A stretch of 64,000 nt of DNA. It comes from Paenibacillus dokdonensis (GTDB lineage Bacteria > Bacillota > Bacilli > Paenibacillales > Paenibacillaceae). Location: NCBI RefSeq assembly GCF_004916975.1, contig NZ_STGQ01000003.1, forward strand, positions 62,001 to 126,000, written 5' to 3'. The notes under the pieces were generated by a model, which worked only from the letters and a program-made list of their open reading frames with translations, ran no database searches and was not told the DNA's origin. Both the position numbers and the translations under genes were made by a program. Shown piece by piece: positions 8,276 to 16,979 of this stretch. Position 1 is the stretch's first letter; every line of letters begins with the position of its first letter.

Positions 8276-9538
8276 ATGAGAAAAGGAATTTCTGCACTCA
8301 TAACGATTTTGTTCCTGTTTACTACGGTTTTAGCCGGCTGCGGCGGTTCTTCCTCCGGAGAAGCGGGCGGCAAGAAAGTTCTCAATGTCGCCTTATGGGA
8401 TGAAAATGTTAAGGACACGCTCACCAAGACCATCCAGATTTACAACAAAAGCCATCCGGATGTGGAAGTGAAGGTAACTTATACGCCTTGGGCTGACTAC
8501 TGGACTAAACTCAAAACAAGCCTTGCCGGCAACAGCGGCCCCGATGTGTTCTGGATGAACGGCCCGAACTTCTACGCATATGCCTCCAACGGTTGGATCA
8601 AAGATCTCCAGCCTCTAATCGATCAAAGCAAGCTTGATACATCTGTCTACACGGACGCGCTTGTAGATCTCTACTCTTACAAGGACCATCTCTACGGCCT
8701 TCCGTACTTCCTCGACGCTGTAGGCCTTTACTATAACAAGGAACTATTCGACAAAGCCGGTATTTCGTATCCGGATAACAGCTGGACCTGGAATTCAATT
8801 GAGGAAAATGCGGCCAAACTGACCGACAAGAGTAACGGGGTATACGGTTATGCTGCCCTGATAGACAGCCAGTCAGGATACTACGATTTGATTCATCAGG
8901 CTGGAGGCTACATCATTTCTAACGACAAAAAATCCTCCGGATTTAATTCTCCTGAAGCTTTATCCGCTTTCAAATGGGAGCAAGGCCTGATGGACAAGGG
9001 TTATTCCCCTAGTGCTCAGCAGCAGCTGGAAACCAAGCCTTTACAGCTTTTTGGGTCGGGTAAGGTAGCCATGTTCCCTGCCATTTCTGTCAGCGCTCCT
9101 GAGCTATATAAGCTGCTGGGTGACAAGCTGGGTGTAGCCCCTCTGCCTGCCGGCAAGAAGCAAGCAACCATTGTTCACGGCCTCAGCTGGGCTATGAATG
9201 GAAAAACCAAACATGAACAGGAAGCCTGGGATCTGATTCAAGTTCTTTCCGGTAAAGAAGGCGAGCAGCTGCTTGCGGACTCCGGTTTCAGCATCCCGGC
9301 CTATAAAGGCACTGAGGATGGTTGGCTGAAGTCTATTCCTTCTCTAAATTTACAAGTGTTCGTAGACAGCCTGAAATTCGCCGTGCCTTATCCGGTTTCC
9401 GAAAAAACGGCTGAATGGCAGGATGTTGAAACGAAGGAGATTCAAGGCGCCTTCCTGGGCAAAAAGCCGTTTGAGGAAGCGCTGAAGACGATTGCCGACA
9501 AGATGGATGAGATCTTGGCAAAGGAAGGCAAGAAGTAG
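8276..9538 (+). CDS. CUT1 ABC transporter sugar-binding lipoprotein
   Basis: A 420-residue extracellular solute-binding protein (family 1). The signal peptide ends in the lipobox LAGC (Cys about 22), so the mature protein is lipid-anchored outside the membrane. The SBP_bac_1 signature region PDVFWMNGPNFY follows. The start is 8276 because AGGAGG lies 8 bases upstream; the ATG six bases earlier is too close to it. It leads an operon with two permeases and no ATPase, so it relies on a shared MsmX-type ATPase. The likely substrate is an oligosaccharide or sugar, under ROK control; no glycosidase is next to it to name the substrate. Confidence 0.92.
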   Translation: MRKGISALITILFLFTTVLAGCGGSSSGEAGGKKVLNVALWDENVKDTLTKTIQIYNKSHPDVEVKVTYTPWADYWTKLKTSLAGNSGPDVFWMNGPNFYAYASNGWIKDLQPLIDQSKLDTSVYTDALVDLYSYKDHLYGLPYFLDAVGLYYNKELFDKAGISYPDNSWTWNSIEENAAKLTDKSNGVYGYAALIDSQSGYYDLIHQAGGYIISNDKKSSGFNSPEALSAFKWEQGLMDKGYSPSAQQQLETKPLQLFGSGKVAMFPAISVSAPELYKLLGDKLGVAPLPAGKKQATIVHGLSWAMNGKTKHEQEAWDLIQVLSGKEGEQLLADSGFSIPAYKGTEDGWLKSIPSLNLQVFVDSLKFAVPYPVSEKTAEWQDVETKEIQGAFLGKKPFEEALKTIADKMDEILAKEGKK

Positions 9539-9587
9539 TTCTGAAAAAAGTATGCGCCCTTCGGATATCCGGTCAATGCCCCCACTT

Positions 9588-9603
9588 GGGGGCTAACCGA
9601 AAA
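9588..9603 (+). promoter_or_regulatory. intercistronic hairpin after binding-protein gene
   Basis: A GCCCCC/GGGGGC stem with a 4-base loop, not followed by a T run. Such hairpins protect the upstream message and lower permease expression relative to the binding protein. Confidence 0.65.
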
Positions 9604-9626
9604 TAAACGAAAGGAAGGTGCTGCCC

Positions 9627-10574
9627 ATGAATCCATCAGCGGCTTCAGCAAAACAACAGTCCAATATGCCTGTGAATAAAAAACATAAAACCTCCAAGCT
9701 TTCGATACGCGAAGCGGCCTGGGGTTACCTATTCATCCTGCCGGTTGCATTGGGTCTGGCGATATTCTATATGGTACCATCTGCTGCTTCTCTATTTCTG
9801 TCATTTACAACATGGGACGGCATGTCTTCACCTGTATTTAACGGACTTGATAATTTTGTGCAGCTTGCAGGAGACGAGAAATTCACCCGTTCCCTTCTCA
9901 ACACGCTGCTCTACACCATAGCTACCGTTCCGCTCTCCATTGCGTTTGCCATCGTTCTGGCCGTTCTGCTGAATCAGAAGATCAAGGGGATGATTCTCTA
10001 CCGCACCCTGTACTTCATTCCGGTTATCACGATGCCTATTGCCGTCGGCATGGTATGGAAATGGCTGTACAACTCGGAATTCGGACTTATCAACTTCGTG
10101 CTTGGTACCCTTCATCTGCCGCAGCCGAACTGGCTCTTCGATGAAAAATTTGCTTTGTTCTCCATCGTCATCGTCAGTGTCTGGACGAGCATCGGATACA
10201 ATGCGGTTATTCTGCTTTCGGGTCTACAGGGCATTTCTTCGAGCTATTATGAGGCCGCTTCACTGGATGGGGCCGGAACGCTGTACCGGTTTTTCCGGAT
10301 CACACTTCCTTTGCTTACGCCAAGCCTGTTTTTCGTCCTGGTGATGTCGTTCATTAATTCCTTCCAGGTATTCGACCTTGTCTTTATCATGATGGGCCAG
10401 CAGTCCTCTCTGCTCGATTCGACCCGGACCGTGGTATACAGCATCTGGGAGGATGGCTTCAAGTACTTCAATATGGGGTACGCATCAGCCGAGGCCTTCA
10501 TCCTGTTCATTGTCATCCTGGTGATCACAGCGTTTCAAATGTATTTCCAGAAGCGCTGGGTTCATTATCAATAG
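9627..10574 (+). CDS. CUT1 ABC transporter permease, MalF/UgpA type
   Basis: A 315-residue inner-membrane protein with six predicted helices. It has the EAA loop as YEAASLDGAGTLYRFFRITLP, which docks onto the ATPase. A basic N-terminus precedes the first helix (WGYLFILPVALGLAIFYMVP). The start is ATG 9627 with GGAAGG 8 bases upstream; a GTG at 9618 lies within that ribosome site. It forms the translocation pore with the next gene's product and takes substrate from the lipoprotein encoded just upstream. Confidence 0.92.
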   Translation: MNPSAASAKQQSNMPVNKKHKTSKLSIREAAWGYLFILPVALGLAIFYMVPSAASLFLSFTTWDGMSSPVFNGLDNFVQLAGDEKFTRSLLNTLLYTIATVPLSIAFAIVLAVLLNQKIKGMILYRTLYFIPVITMPIAVGMVWKWLYNSEFGLINFVLGTLHLPQPNWLFDEKFALFSIVIVSVWTSIGYNAVILLSGLQGISSSYYEAASLDGAGTLYRFFRITLPLLTPSLFFVLVMSFINSFQVFDLVFIMMGQQSSLLDSTRTVVYSIWEDGFKYFNMGYASAEAFILFIVILVITAFQMYFQKRWVHYQ

Positions 10575-10592
10575 CGGAGGAGGGACACAGCT

Positions 10593-11426
10593 ATGACGAG
10601 CTATACCACGGACAGATCACGCCAGATAGCGGTTCATATTCTTTTGATCGTAGGCGCAGTCTTGATGATCATGCCTTTTCTATGGATGCTGTCCACATCC
10701 TTTAAATCTTTTGGTGACTCCATGAAGGTGCCGCCAACCCTGTTTCCGAGCGAATGGCATTTTGAGAACTACTCGAAGGTGCTGAGCACCATTGATTTTG
10801 GACGGTACTATGGAAATACCATTTTAGTAACACTTGGAAGGACAATCGGACAGCTTGTACTTTGTTCACTTGCAGCCTACTCCTTTGCCTGTTTGAAATT
10901 CCCGGGGAAAAACATCATTTTTCTGGCTCTGCTTGCTGTTCTCATGGTCCCTTCCCAGGTGGTCATGATTCCAAGCTTTGTGATCATGCGCGAGTTGAAC
11001 TGGCTGGATACATTTTACGTGCTGATTATACCGGGCATCTTCAGTGCCTTCGGGACTTTTCTGCTGCGGCAGTTTTTTATGACTCTGCCCAAGGATCTGG
11101 AGGAAGCCGCCAAAATCGATGGATGCAGCTATTTCCGTATTTATTGGAACATCTATCTTCCGTTATCCAAGTCGGCTCTCGTATCGCTCGCTATATTCAC
11201 CATTCTGGCATCATGGAACGAGCTGTTATGGCCCCTGATCATGACCAGCTCCGAGGATATGCGCGTTCTCTCCATCGGCATATCGACCTTTCAGGGTCAG
11301 CATTCCACCGACTATCCGCTGCTGATGGCCGGGGCCGTCATGGCTACGCTGCCCATCATTATTTTGTTCATCTTCCTGCAGCGCTATTTTATCGAAGGAA
11401 TCGCCATGAACGGAATCAAGGGATAA
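10593..11426 (+). CDS. CUT1 ABC transporter permease, MalG/UgpE type
   Basis: A 277-residue membrane protein with six helices and the EAA motif LEEAAKIDGCSYFRIYWNIY. It has the typical MalG-type ending FIEGIAMNGIKG. GGAGGAGGG sits 8 bases before the ATG. The gap from the previous permease is 18 bases, so both are co-transcribed. It is the last gene of the operon; the ATPase is missing, as in most Bacillales CUT1 systems. Confidence 0.93.
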   Translation: MTSYTTDRSRQIAVHILLIVGAVLMIMPFLWMLSTSFKSFGDSMKVPPTLFPSEWHFENYSKVLSTIDFGRYYGNTILVTLGRTIGQLVLCSLAAYSFACLKFPGKNIIFLALLAVLMVPSQVVMIPSFVIMRELNWLDTFYVLIIPGIFSAFGTFLLRQFFMTLPKDLEEAAKIDGCSYFRIYWNIYLPLSKSALVSLAIFTILASWNELLWPLIMTSSEDMRVLSIGISTFQGQHSTDYPLLMAGAVMATLPIIILFIFLQRYFIEGIAMNGIKG

Positions 11427-11441
11427 GCCGGGCAAACCAAA

Positions 11442-11477
11442 AAGAACCTTCCTATCCTCACGGGTAAGAAGGTTCTT
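11442..11477. terminator. terminator between CUT1 permease and pstA
   Basis: A 10-base perfect stem AAGAACCTTC/GAAGGTTCTT with a 16-base loop. The T run (TTCTTTTTGG) is on the minus strand, so it mainly ends the pst operon and may also stop the plus transcript. Confidence 0.8.
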
Positions 11478-11493
11478 GCTATTGTATCCACTG

Positions 11494-12375
11494 CTACCGC
11501 TTAAGCTTGCGGTTGTTGATCCAGAGCGGAATGCGGAACAACAGATTGATGAGAAGAACGATAATGACCAATACCGCTGCCGATCTATCGGCAATCTGAG
11601 CGGCATCCTCGACGATTGCCTCCGACTGGACATACCAGAGATGAACGGCAAGCGTTTCGCCGGGGGAAAATAAATTGAAGTCCCACATTTCACCTGAGGT
11701 GCTGAGACCCGCTGTCAATAAAATAACGGCCGATTCACCATACGCACGGCCTGCCACAAGGCAGATGCCCGTTATAATCCCCTGCAGAGCCATCGGTAAA
11801 ACTACGGTACGGATACACTGGAATTTGGTCATCCCGAGTGCATAAGATGCATTTTTCACATCTGTTGGAACAGCACGTACGGCTTCCTCCGTTACCCGCG
11901 CCAGCATCGGCAGGTTCAGAAATGCAAGACTGACTGCGCCGCCCAGAATCGTCAAACCGATCTGGAAGTACTCCGCGAAGATCGCCAAACCAAGCATACC
12001 GAATACAATCGAAGGCACAGAGGAGAGACTCTCCACACAAATGCGCAGCACCTCGGTAAACTTATTTTCCGGTGCATATTCCGCCATGTAAATGCCGGCA
12101 CCTACCCCAATCGGAATCGAAATAACCAGCGATAGGAACAGAATATAGAAGGAATTGAACAGAACCGGTCCGATACCACCACCGGCATCCATATCTTCTG
12201 GCAGTTTCATCAGAAAATCCAGGGACAGTCCGGGAAGTCCTCTGCCAAGAATGGTCAGAAGGAGCCAAAGAATAAGGAGCAGTACGAGTGCTCCAAGTCC
12301 GTAAAAAGCAAATGTGGCCAGCTTATTATAGACAAGCGATCTTTGCATTTTTCGGCTGCGCGTCATGTCTGTCAT
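11494..12375 (-). CDS. pstA: phosphate ABC transporter permease PstA
   Basis: A 293-residue permease with six helices and the binding-protein-dependent transport loop VPTDVKNASYALGMTKFQC. The N-terminal third contains SLDFLMKLPEDMDAGGGIGP, typical of PstA. The ATG overlaps the pstC stop by four bases (ATGA), showing translational coupling. Together with PstC it forms the high-affinity phosphate channel. The ATPase pstB does not follow in this window: the operon ends at a terminator and the next gene belongs to another unit, so PstB must be encoded elsewhere. Confidence 0.93.
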   Translation of the reverse strand: MTDMTRSRKMQRSLVYNKLATFAFYGLGALVLLLILWLLLTILGRGLPGLSLDFLMKLPEDMDAGGGIGPVLFNSFYILFLSLVISIPIGVGAGIYMAEYAPENKFTEVLRICVESLSSVPSIVFGMLGLAIFAEYFQIGLTILGGAVSLAFLNLPMLARVTEEAVRAVPTDVKNASYALGMTKFQCIRTVVLPMALQGIITGICLVAGRAYGESAVILLTAGLSTSGEMWDFNLFSPGETLAVHLWYVQSEAIVEDAAQIADRSAAVLVIIVLLINLLFRIPLWINNRKLKR

Positions 12376-13325
12376 GCCTTTTCACTTCCCTTCCGTCCAA
12401 GATAACGGATAAACAGAATAAGAATAAATGAAATGACAAGCAGCAGAAATGCCATCATATGAAGAGCGTAGTTCCATGTCGAGTCGAATTCTACATTCGA
12501 AATCTGCATCACGATATTGCTTGTGAGCACGGATGCCGGTGTGAAGAGTATCTTCGCCAGCTGAGCTGTATTTCCGATTACCATCACAACCGCCATCGTT
12601 TCGCCGATAGCCCGTGTCATTCCCATAATAACCGCAGTAATAATCCCCCTGCCCGCTGCAGGAATAACCACTCTCATCATCACTTGAAGTCGCGTTGATC
12701 CCAGCGCATATGCGGCTTCCCGGTATTTTTTCGGAACCATGGAGATGGCCTCGTCACTGATGCGGCAAATTGTCGGCAGGACCATCAATGCTAGAACCAA
12801 TGCCGCTGCAAGTAATCCGTCACCCAAATTTTCACCGCTCAGTCTCCGCAAAAAGGGAATCAGAACGGTTAAACCCAGATATCCGTACACGATGGAAGGA
12901 ATGCCGACCAATAGATCCAGAACAGGACGCATTATGTTTTTGATCCATTTCGGGGCAATTTCAGCGATGAGTACCGCCAGTCCCACAGCAATCGGAACCG
13001 CCATCACCAAAGTCAGTGCCGTAAGCGAGAGCGTATTAACGATAATGCCCGCCGCGCCAAAATGATCTTCCTCCGGTGTCCAGTTAAAAGAAAAGAAAAA
13101 CTCAGCAAAGGAAATATGCGCAAAGGTAAGAAGCGCTGTTTTGCCGATAAAAAAGATGACCAAGCCGAGAACAAAGCACAGGGCCAATATGCTAAACAGA
13201 AAATAATACTTAAATAGCCGATTCGCCATCCGTACACGCATATATCGGCTGAACCGGCCCTTGCTGGACGGCTCCATGAATAATGCGTGATCTTCGGGCA
13301 CAGCTTGCTGGGTGGACGTGCTCAC
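12372..13325 (-). CDS. pstC: phosphate ABC transporter permease PstC
   Basis: A 317-residue permease. A hydrophilic N-terminus of about 40 residues is followed by six helices and the coupling loop VPKKYREAAYALGSTRLQV. The segment EFFFSFNWTPEEDHFGAAGI is characteristic of PstC. The start is GTG at 13325 with AGGAGG 7 bases upstream. A strong hairpin separates it from pstS, so it is probably expressed below the binding protein. Confidence 0.93.
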   Translation of the reverse strand: MSTSTQQAVPEDHALFMEPSSKGRFSRYMRVRMANRLFKYYFLFSILALCFVLGLVIFFIGKTALLTFAHISFAEFFFSFNWTPEEDHFGAAGIIVNTLSLTALTLVMAVPIAVGLAVLIAEIAPKWIKNIMRPVLDLLVGIPSIVYGYLGLTVLIPFLRRLSGENLGDGLLAAALVLALMVLPTICRISDEAISMVPKKYREAAYALGSTRLQVMMRVVIPAAGRGIITAVIMGMTRAIGETMAVVMVIGNTAQLAKILFTPASVLTSNIVMQISNVEFDSTWNYALHMMAFLLLVISFILILFIRYLGRKGSEKA

Positions 13326-13344
13326 AAGGTTTCCTCCTATAAAG

Positions 13345-13376
13345 CAGCCAGCCCCATATCCGATCAGGGCTGGCTG
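13345..13376 (-). promoter_or_regulatory. pstS-pstC intercistronic hairpin
   Basis: A 10-base perfect stem CAGCCAGCCC/GGGCTGGCTG with a 12-base loop. Only a weak T-rich stretch follows on the minus strand, so partial termination or mRNA protection is likely. Confidence 0.7.
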
Positions 13377-13423
13377 TAGAATACATCTTTATTATTCAAA
13401 CCGGGTGCTGCCTCTACTTGTGT

Positions 13424-14278
13424 TTAGTGCATCGCGGAGACTGGGATGAATTTCAGCTTCTTGAGTGAGCCTTGTTGGAACTTTTGGCTTTGTACATATT
13501 CAATGAAGGCTTTGGTTGCACCGGTAGGCTGTCCTTTAGTCATGTAGTAACCATAAGCCCAAATTTTATAAGTTCCGTTAATGACATTGTCCGTCGTCGG
13601 AGCCACACCGTTGTAGCTGATCGCCTTCACATCACTGTTTACATACACCAGATCGATATATCCGATTGCATTTGGAGTCGTGGCTACAGCCGTTTTCATG
13701 TCGCCGCTGGAACCCACTTCTTTGTAATTTTTCTCTTTTTTCACGATGTCGCCGCCTGCCAGTGCTTTAGACTGATAGTTGACGCGTGTGCCGGAGCCGA
13801 ATGCGCGGGTGATGACAACAATGTCCGCATTGTCACCGCCGACATCCTTCCAGTTCGTGATTTTGCCGGAGTAGATGCCTTTTAGCTGTTCTGTGGTCAG
13901 GTTATTGACCTTTACGTTTTTGTTGGCAATCGTCGCAAACGGAATCACCGCAACCTTATTTGCCACCTGTCCGTCAAATGCTTTAAAGCCGGGAACATCC
14001 ATGCTTGCATCCCAATCGCATGCGCCGATCTCGGCGATGCCTTTTTTCACGGCCTGCGGCCCTGTAACGGAGCCTTTACCTGAAGCTGCGATTTTCACCT
14101 TCGGATTGAGCTTCTGGAATTCCTTCGCCGCTTGAAGCGTCAGTGGAAGCAGTGCTGTGGAACCGTTAATGGTAATTTTTCCAGACAAACTCGAAGCCGC
14201 AGATGCGGAACCTACCAGTGCAGATACGGCTACCAGTGAAACTGCAGCCAGCAGGGACATTTTTTTAAATAATTTCAT
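13424..14278 (-). CDS. pstS: phosphate-binding protein PstS, apparently secreted rather than lipid-anchored
   Basis: A 284-residue PBP-like protein. Phosphate-contacting stretches are visible: INGSTALLPL near the N-terminus and RAFGSGTRVNYQ in the middle. The signal peptide MKLFKKMSLLAAVSLVAVSA is followed by a cleavage site like ASA-ASS and contains no Cys, so no lipobox. Gram-positive PstS is usually a lipoprotein, so retention outside the cell is unexplained. AGAGGAG lies 9 bases before the ATG. It is third-to-last in an operon beginning with the stalk/propeller gene and continuing into pstC-pstA; phosphate limitation (PhoPR) control is expected but I found no convincing PhoP box. Confidence 0.9.
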   Translation of the reverse strand: MKLFKKMSLLAAVSLVAVSALVGSASAASSLSGKITINGSTALLPLTLQAAKEFQKLNPKVKIAASGKGSVTGPQAVKKGIAEIGACDWDASMDVPGFKAFDGQVANKVAVIPFATIANKNVKVNNLTTEQLKGIYSGKITNWKDVGGDNADIVVITRAFGSGTRVNYQSKALAGGDIVKKEKNYKEVGSSGDMKTAVATTPNAIGYIDLVYVNSDVKAISYNGVAPTTDNVINGTYKIWAYGYYMTKGQPTGATKAFIEYVQSQKFQQGSLKKLKFIPVSAMH

Positions 14279-14308
14279 GTGAATAATCTCCTCTCGATTT
14301 GGAACAAA

Positions 14309-15748
14309 TTATTTGGTAAGCTGACTTGCTTTACCGTTTTGAACGACGATGATTTTACCGTCTGCAATAATCGCTACGCGGGTACCATCTGATGAGATTG
14401 CCAGGTCAGTAACATCGGACTTCGTGCTGTAGAGCTCGGTTTTAATACCGGCTACGACGCTATAAACTTTCGTGCTGCCGTCAGCGGCGGTGCCTGCTGC
14501 AGCGATGTTACCGTTCGCGCTTGCCGCGCTCAGAGCCATGTCCACGTCACCGATCAAATCCTGGATTTTCCCATCAGCAGAAATGGACTTAATCACGCCC
14601 TTGGCACTGCTGTTCTCGGAATCCGCGCTCAGAAAAGCGATGCTGCCATTAGATAGAAATGCCGGATACAACTTATTATCATTGGAGGTTGTCAGGGCAG
14701 CAGGCTTGGCATCCTTCACATTAAGATCAAGTGTGTAGATTTGCTCTCCTGCACCGGAGTAATCAATTTTGAGTGAATCTTCCGTGCTGTCCTTGTCGCT
14801 TTCAGCTACGCCCGTAATGTTCACGATATATGCGATTTTCTTCTCATCGGCCGAGACATGAACTTCGGATTTATTTTCAACCTTGTCGGCCAAAACCTCG
14901 GTGATTTTGCCGGTATCAATCGTTATGTAAGAAATTTTTTCCTGTTTGTCGCCTTGCACGAAATAGATTTTTTTACCGTCCGCAGACCAGGCCAGATCTG
15001 TTTTAACCGTAGTATCCGCACCAAGTTTAAACGGCTGTCCGCCCGATAAGCTGGTCAGGTAAAGCTGTCCAGATTCATCTGTGTACGCAGCTGATTCCCC
15101 ATTCGGAGAAATTGACATATTTAAGACGCTGTTGTCTGAAGATAATAAACGTGAGCTGTAATCGGTATTCAGGTGAAACAATTGAGCCGGATCCGCATCA
15201 TCCTTTACGGCAACCACTTGGCCCTGAGCGTCAAAGCTTACGGACGCGAAACTTCCAGCGATTCTTTCTTCCGTCAGGATCTGCAGGGTTTGTCCGGCAT
15301 CCAAAACTTCACCACCGAGTGCAAGAACAACCGGCTTCAGCTCAACATACGAACGGTTATCCTGCATAACTGGAGCCGTTGTAAAAGAATGCGCTTCTCC
15401 GTCCAGCTTGAATGTTTTGGATCCTGTTTGAAGCTGCAGACTGTGTCCGATTTTGTCCGATTTGATTGTGATGACTCCTTTGGAGGAGGTGACAGCCGCT
15501 CCATAGGCCTTAACCAGATCGCCAACGGCAATCAGTTTGCCATTCCCCGCTTGCAGCATTTGCACGGAAGCGCTTTGACCGTTTACCAAAATCTGCGTTG
15601 TCGTTACCGCAAATTTAGCTGCTGTCGTTTTGGAAGCAGGACTTTTGACTGGTGCTTTTGCCGTTGCAGCTTCTGCGGTTCCTGCCGACAGGGCTGTCGT
15701 TACAAGTGCAGCTGCCGCAAGAATTTGGAACATTTTATTATTTTTCAA
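14309..15748 (-). CDS. secreted stalk-domain/beta-propeller protein upstream of pstS
   Basis: A 479-residue exported protein. A signal peptide (about residues 1-27, ending AEA-AT) leads to a copper-amine-oxidase-N-like stalk domain (about 45-155; NGQSASVQML, LVKAYGA, SYVELKPVVLALGGEVL), then repeated TolB/PD40-like blades such as MSISPNGESAAYTD, LAWSADGKKIYFV and VHVSADEKKIAYI. I chose TTG 15748, which has AAGGGTGA 6 bases upstream; the ORF extends to 15802 but that start would bury the signal peptide. Only 30 bases separate it from pstS, so they are probably co-transcribed. No enzyme motif is visible; it may be a cell-surface sensor, chaperone or wall-anchored partner of phosphate uptake. 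Confidence 0.75.
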   Translation of the reverse strand: MKNNKMFQILAAAALVTTALSAGTAEAATAKAPVKSPASKTTAAKFAVTTTQILVNGQSASVQMLQAGNGKLIAVGDLVKAYGAAVTSSKGVITIKSDKIGHSLQLQTGSKTFKLDGEAHSFTTAPVMQDNRSYVELKPVVLALGGEVLDAGQTLQILTEERIAGSFASVSFDAQGQVVAVKDDADPAQLFHLNTDYSSRLLSSDNSVLNMSISPNGESAAYTDESGQLYLTSLSGGQPFKLGADTTVKTDLAWSADGKKIYFVQGDKQEKISYITIDTGKITEVLADKVENKSEVHVSADEKKIAYIVNITGVAESDKDSTEDSLKIDYSGAGEQIYTLDLNVKDAKPAALTTSNDNKLYPAFLSNGSIAFLSADSENSSAKGVIKSISADGKIQDLIGDVDMALSAASANGNIAAAGTAADGSTKVYSVVAGIKTELYSTKSDVTDLAISSDGTRVAIIADGKIIVVQNGKASQLTK

Positions 15749-15975
15749 ATGGCTCACCCTTTTCTTATCGCTTAATGGATATAGGTCTATTTTCGTATAC
15801 ATTTGTTAAAAGCATTCGATTGGTATGTTATGGAAATATTAAATATTTATCGTTGTCTTTTGTAAAAATAGGTATTATCCTAGTTAGAAATAGAGCTTAT
15901 CCCAGAAATATGCCTGAATATGGAAGTTATTGCATGTGTCCTATTGTTAACTGAAGTTATGGAGGCCAAAAAATC

Positions 15976-16920
15976 GTGTATGTAATCGGATTTTTATTAT
16001 CGCTCGTTATTGTGCTCGCACTCATCCCGCCTCTGCGGAAGCTGGCGATTCGGGTTGATTTCGTCGACAGACCCACCAGCCGGAAAATTCATAAGGAACC
16101 GGTACCCCATTTGGCGAGCATCGCCATTTTCCTTGGGTTCATGATTCCGTATCTGATATTGACACGTCATTGGGACCGTGAAATGGCTGGTGTCGTTGCC
16201 GGCTCTCTCCTGATCATGGGAATCGGAATGGTGGATGACTGGTACAAAACGCGGGGCAAGGATTTCCCAGCCCTGCCGAAAACCGTGATTCAGGTGGCGG
16301 CAGCTGTTATTGTTTATTTCTCCGGTATTTCATTTGTCGGAGTAACCATTCCTTTTGTAGGCCATATGATCGTGTTTCCCGAATGGCTCCAGTTCATTTT
16401 GACCATACTATGGATCTTCGGTGTAACAACGGTCATTAACTTCATGGACGGACTTGACGGTCTATCCGGAGGCGTAGCCGGCATCTCGGCATTGACCCTA
16501 TTCGTTGTGGCGATTGCTAAAGGCCAGTCCCACTCGGCCATCATGGCGATCATTCTCGTCGGTGTTGCGCTCGGCTACCTGAAGTACAACAAGCCTCCAG
16601 CCAAAATCTATATGGGGGATGCAGGTGCCACCTTTATCGGGTTCATGCTTGGCATAATTGCACTGGACGGGGCATTCAAACAAGTTACCGTTATTTCAAT
16701 CCTGGTGCCGGTGCTGGCGCTCGGAGTTCCGATTTTTGATAACATCTATGTAATTATCAAGCGTTATTTGAACGGACAACCGGTGTATAAGGCAGACCGC
16801 AGTCAGATTCATTACCGCCTAATCTCCTGGGGGCTTAGTCCGAAGCAGGCCGTCGTCTTCATCTATTTGATCAGCGCCTGCTTATCCCTCTCGTCCATCA
16901 TATTGATGCTCCTAAGCTAA
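15976..16920 (+). CDS. tagO: MraY-family glycosyl-1-phosphate transferase, TagO/WecA-like
   Basis: A 314-residue protein with about 10 transmembrane helices. It has the family motifs: DRPTSRKIHKEPVPHL, GMVDDWY (the Mg-binding Asp pair), INFMDGLDGLSGG, KIYMGDAGATFIGF and the C-terminal QIHYRL loop. It should transfer GlcNAc-1-phosphate (or a related sugar phosphate) from UDP-sugar to undecaprenyl phosphate, starting teichoic acid or another wall glycan. The start is GTG 15976; GGAGG lies 10 bases upstream. It is a single gene with its own terminator. The motifs separate it from MraY proper, which would have a longer sequence and sit in the dcw cluster. Confidence 0.88.
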   Translation: MYVIGFLLSLVIVLALIPPLRKLAIRVDFVDRPTSRKIHKEPVPHLASIAIFLGFMIPYLILTRHWDREMAGVVAGSLLIMGIGMVDDWYKTRGKDFPALPKTVIQVAAAVIVYFSGISFVGVTIPFVGHMIVFPEWLQFILTILWIFGVTTVINFMDGLDGLSGGVAGISALTLFVVAIAKGQSHSAIMAIILVGVALGYLKYNKPPAKIYMGDAGATFIGFMLGIIALDGAFKQVTVISILVPVLALGVPIFDNIYVIIKRYLNGQPVYKADRSQIHYRLISWGLSPKQAVVFIYLISACLSLSSIILMLLS

Positions 16921-16925
16921 ATTTA

Positions 16926-16964
16926 AAAAGCTCCACAGACCTGATCACAGGCAGTGGAGCTTTT
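16926..16964. terminator. bidirectional terminator
   Basis: An 11-base stem AAAAGCTCCAC/GTGGAGCTTTT followed by T, between tagO (+) and the AbrB-family gene (-). Confidence 0.9.
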
Positions 16965-16979
16965 TTGTATAAAAATCCG

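Noticed and set aside
15749..15975. PhoP box upstream of the stalk-pst operon
   Set aside because: Isolated TTTACA and TTAACA words occur, but not as spaced direct repeats, so I do not claim a Pho box.
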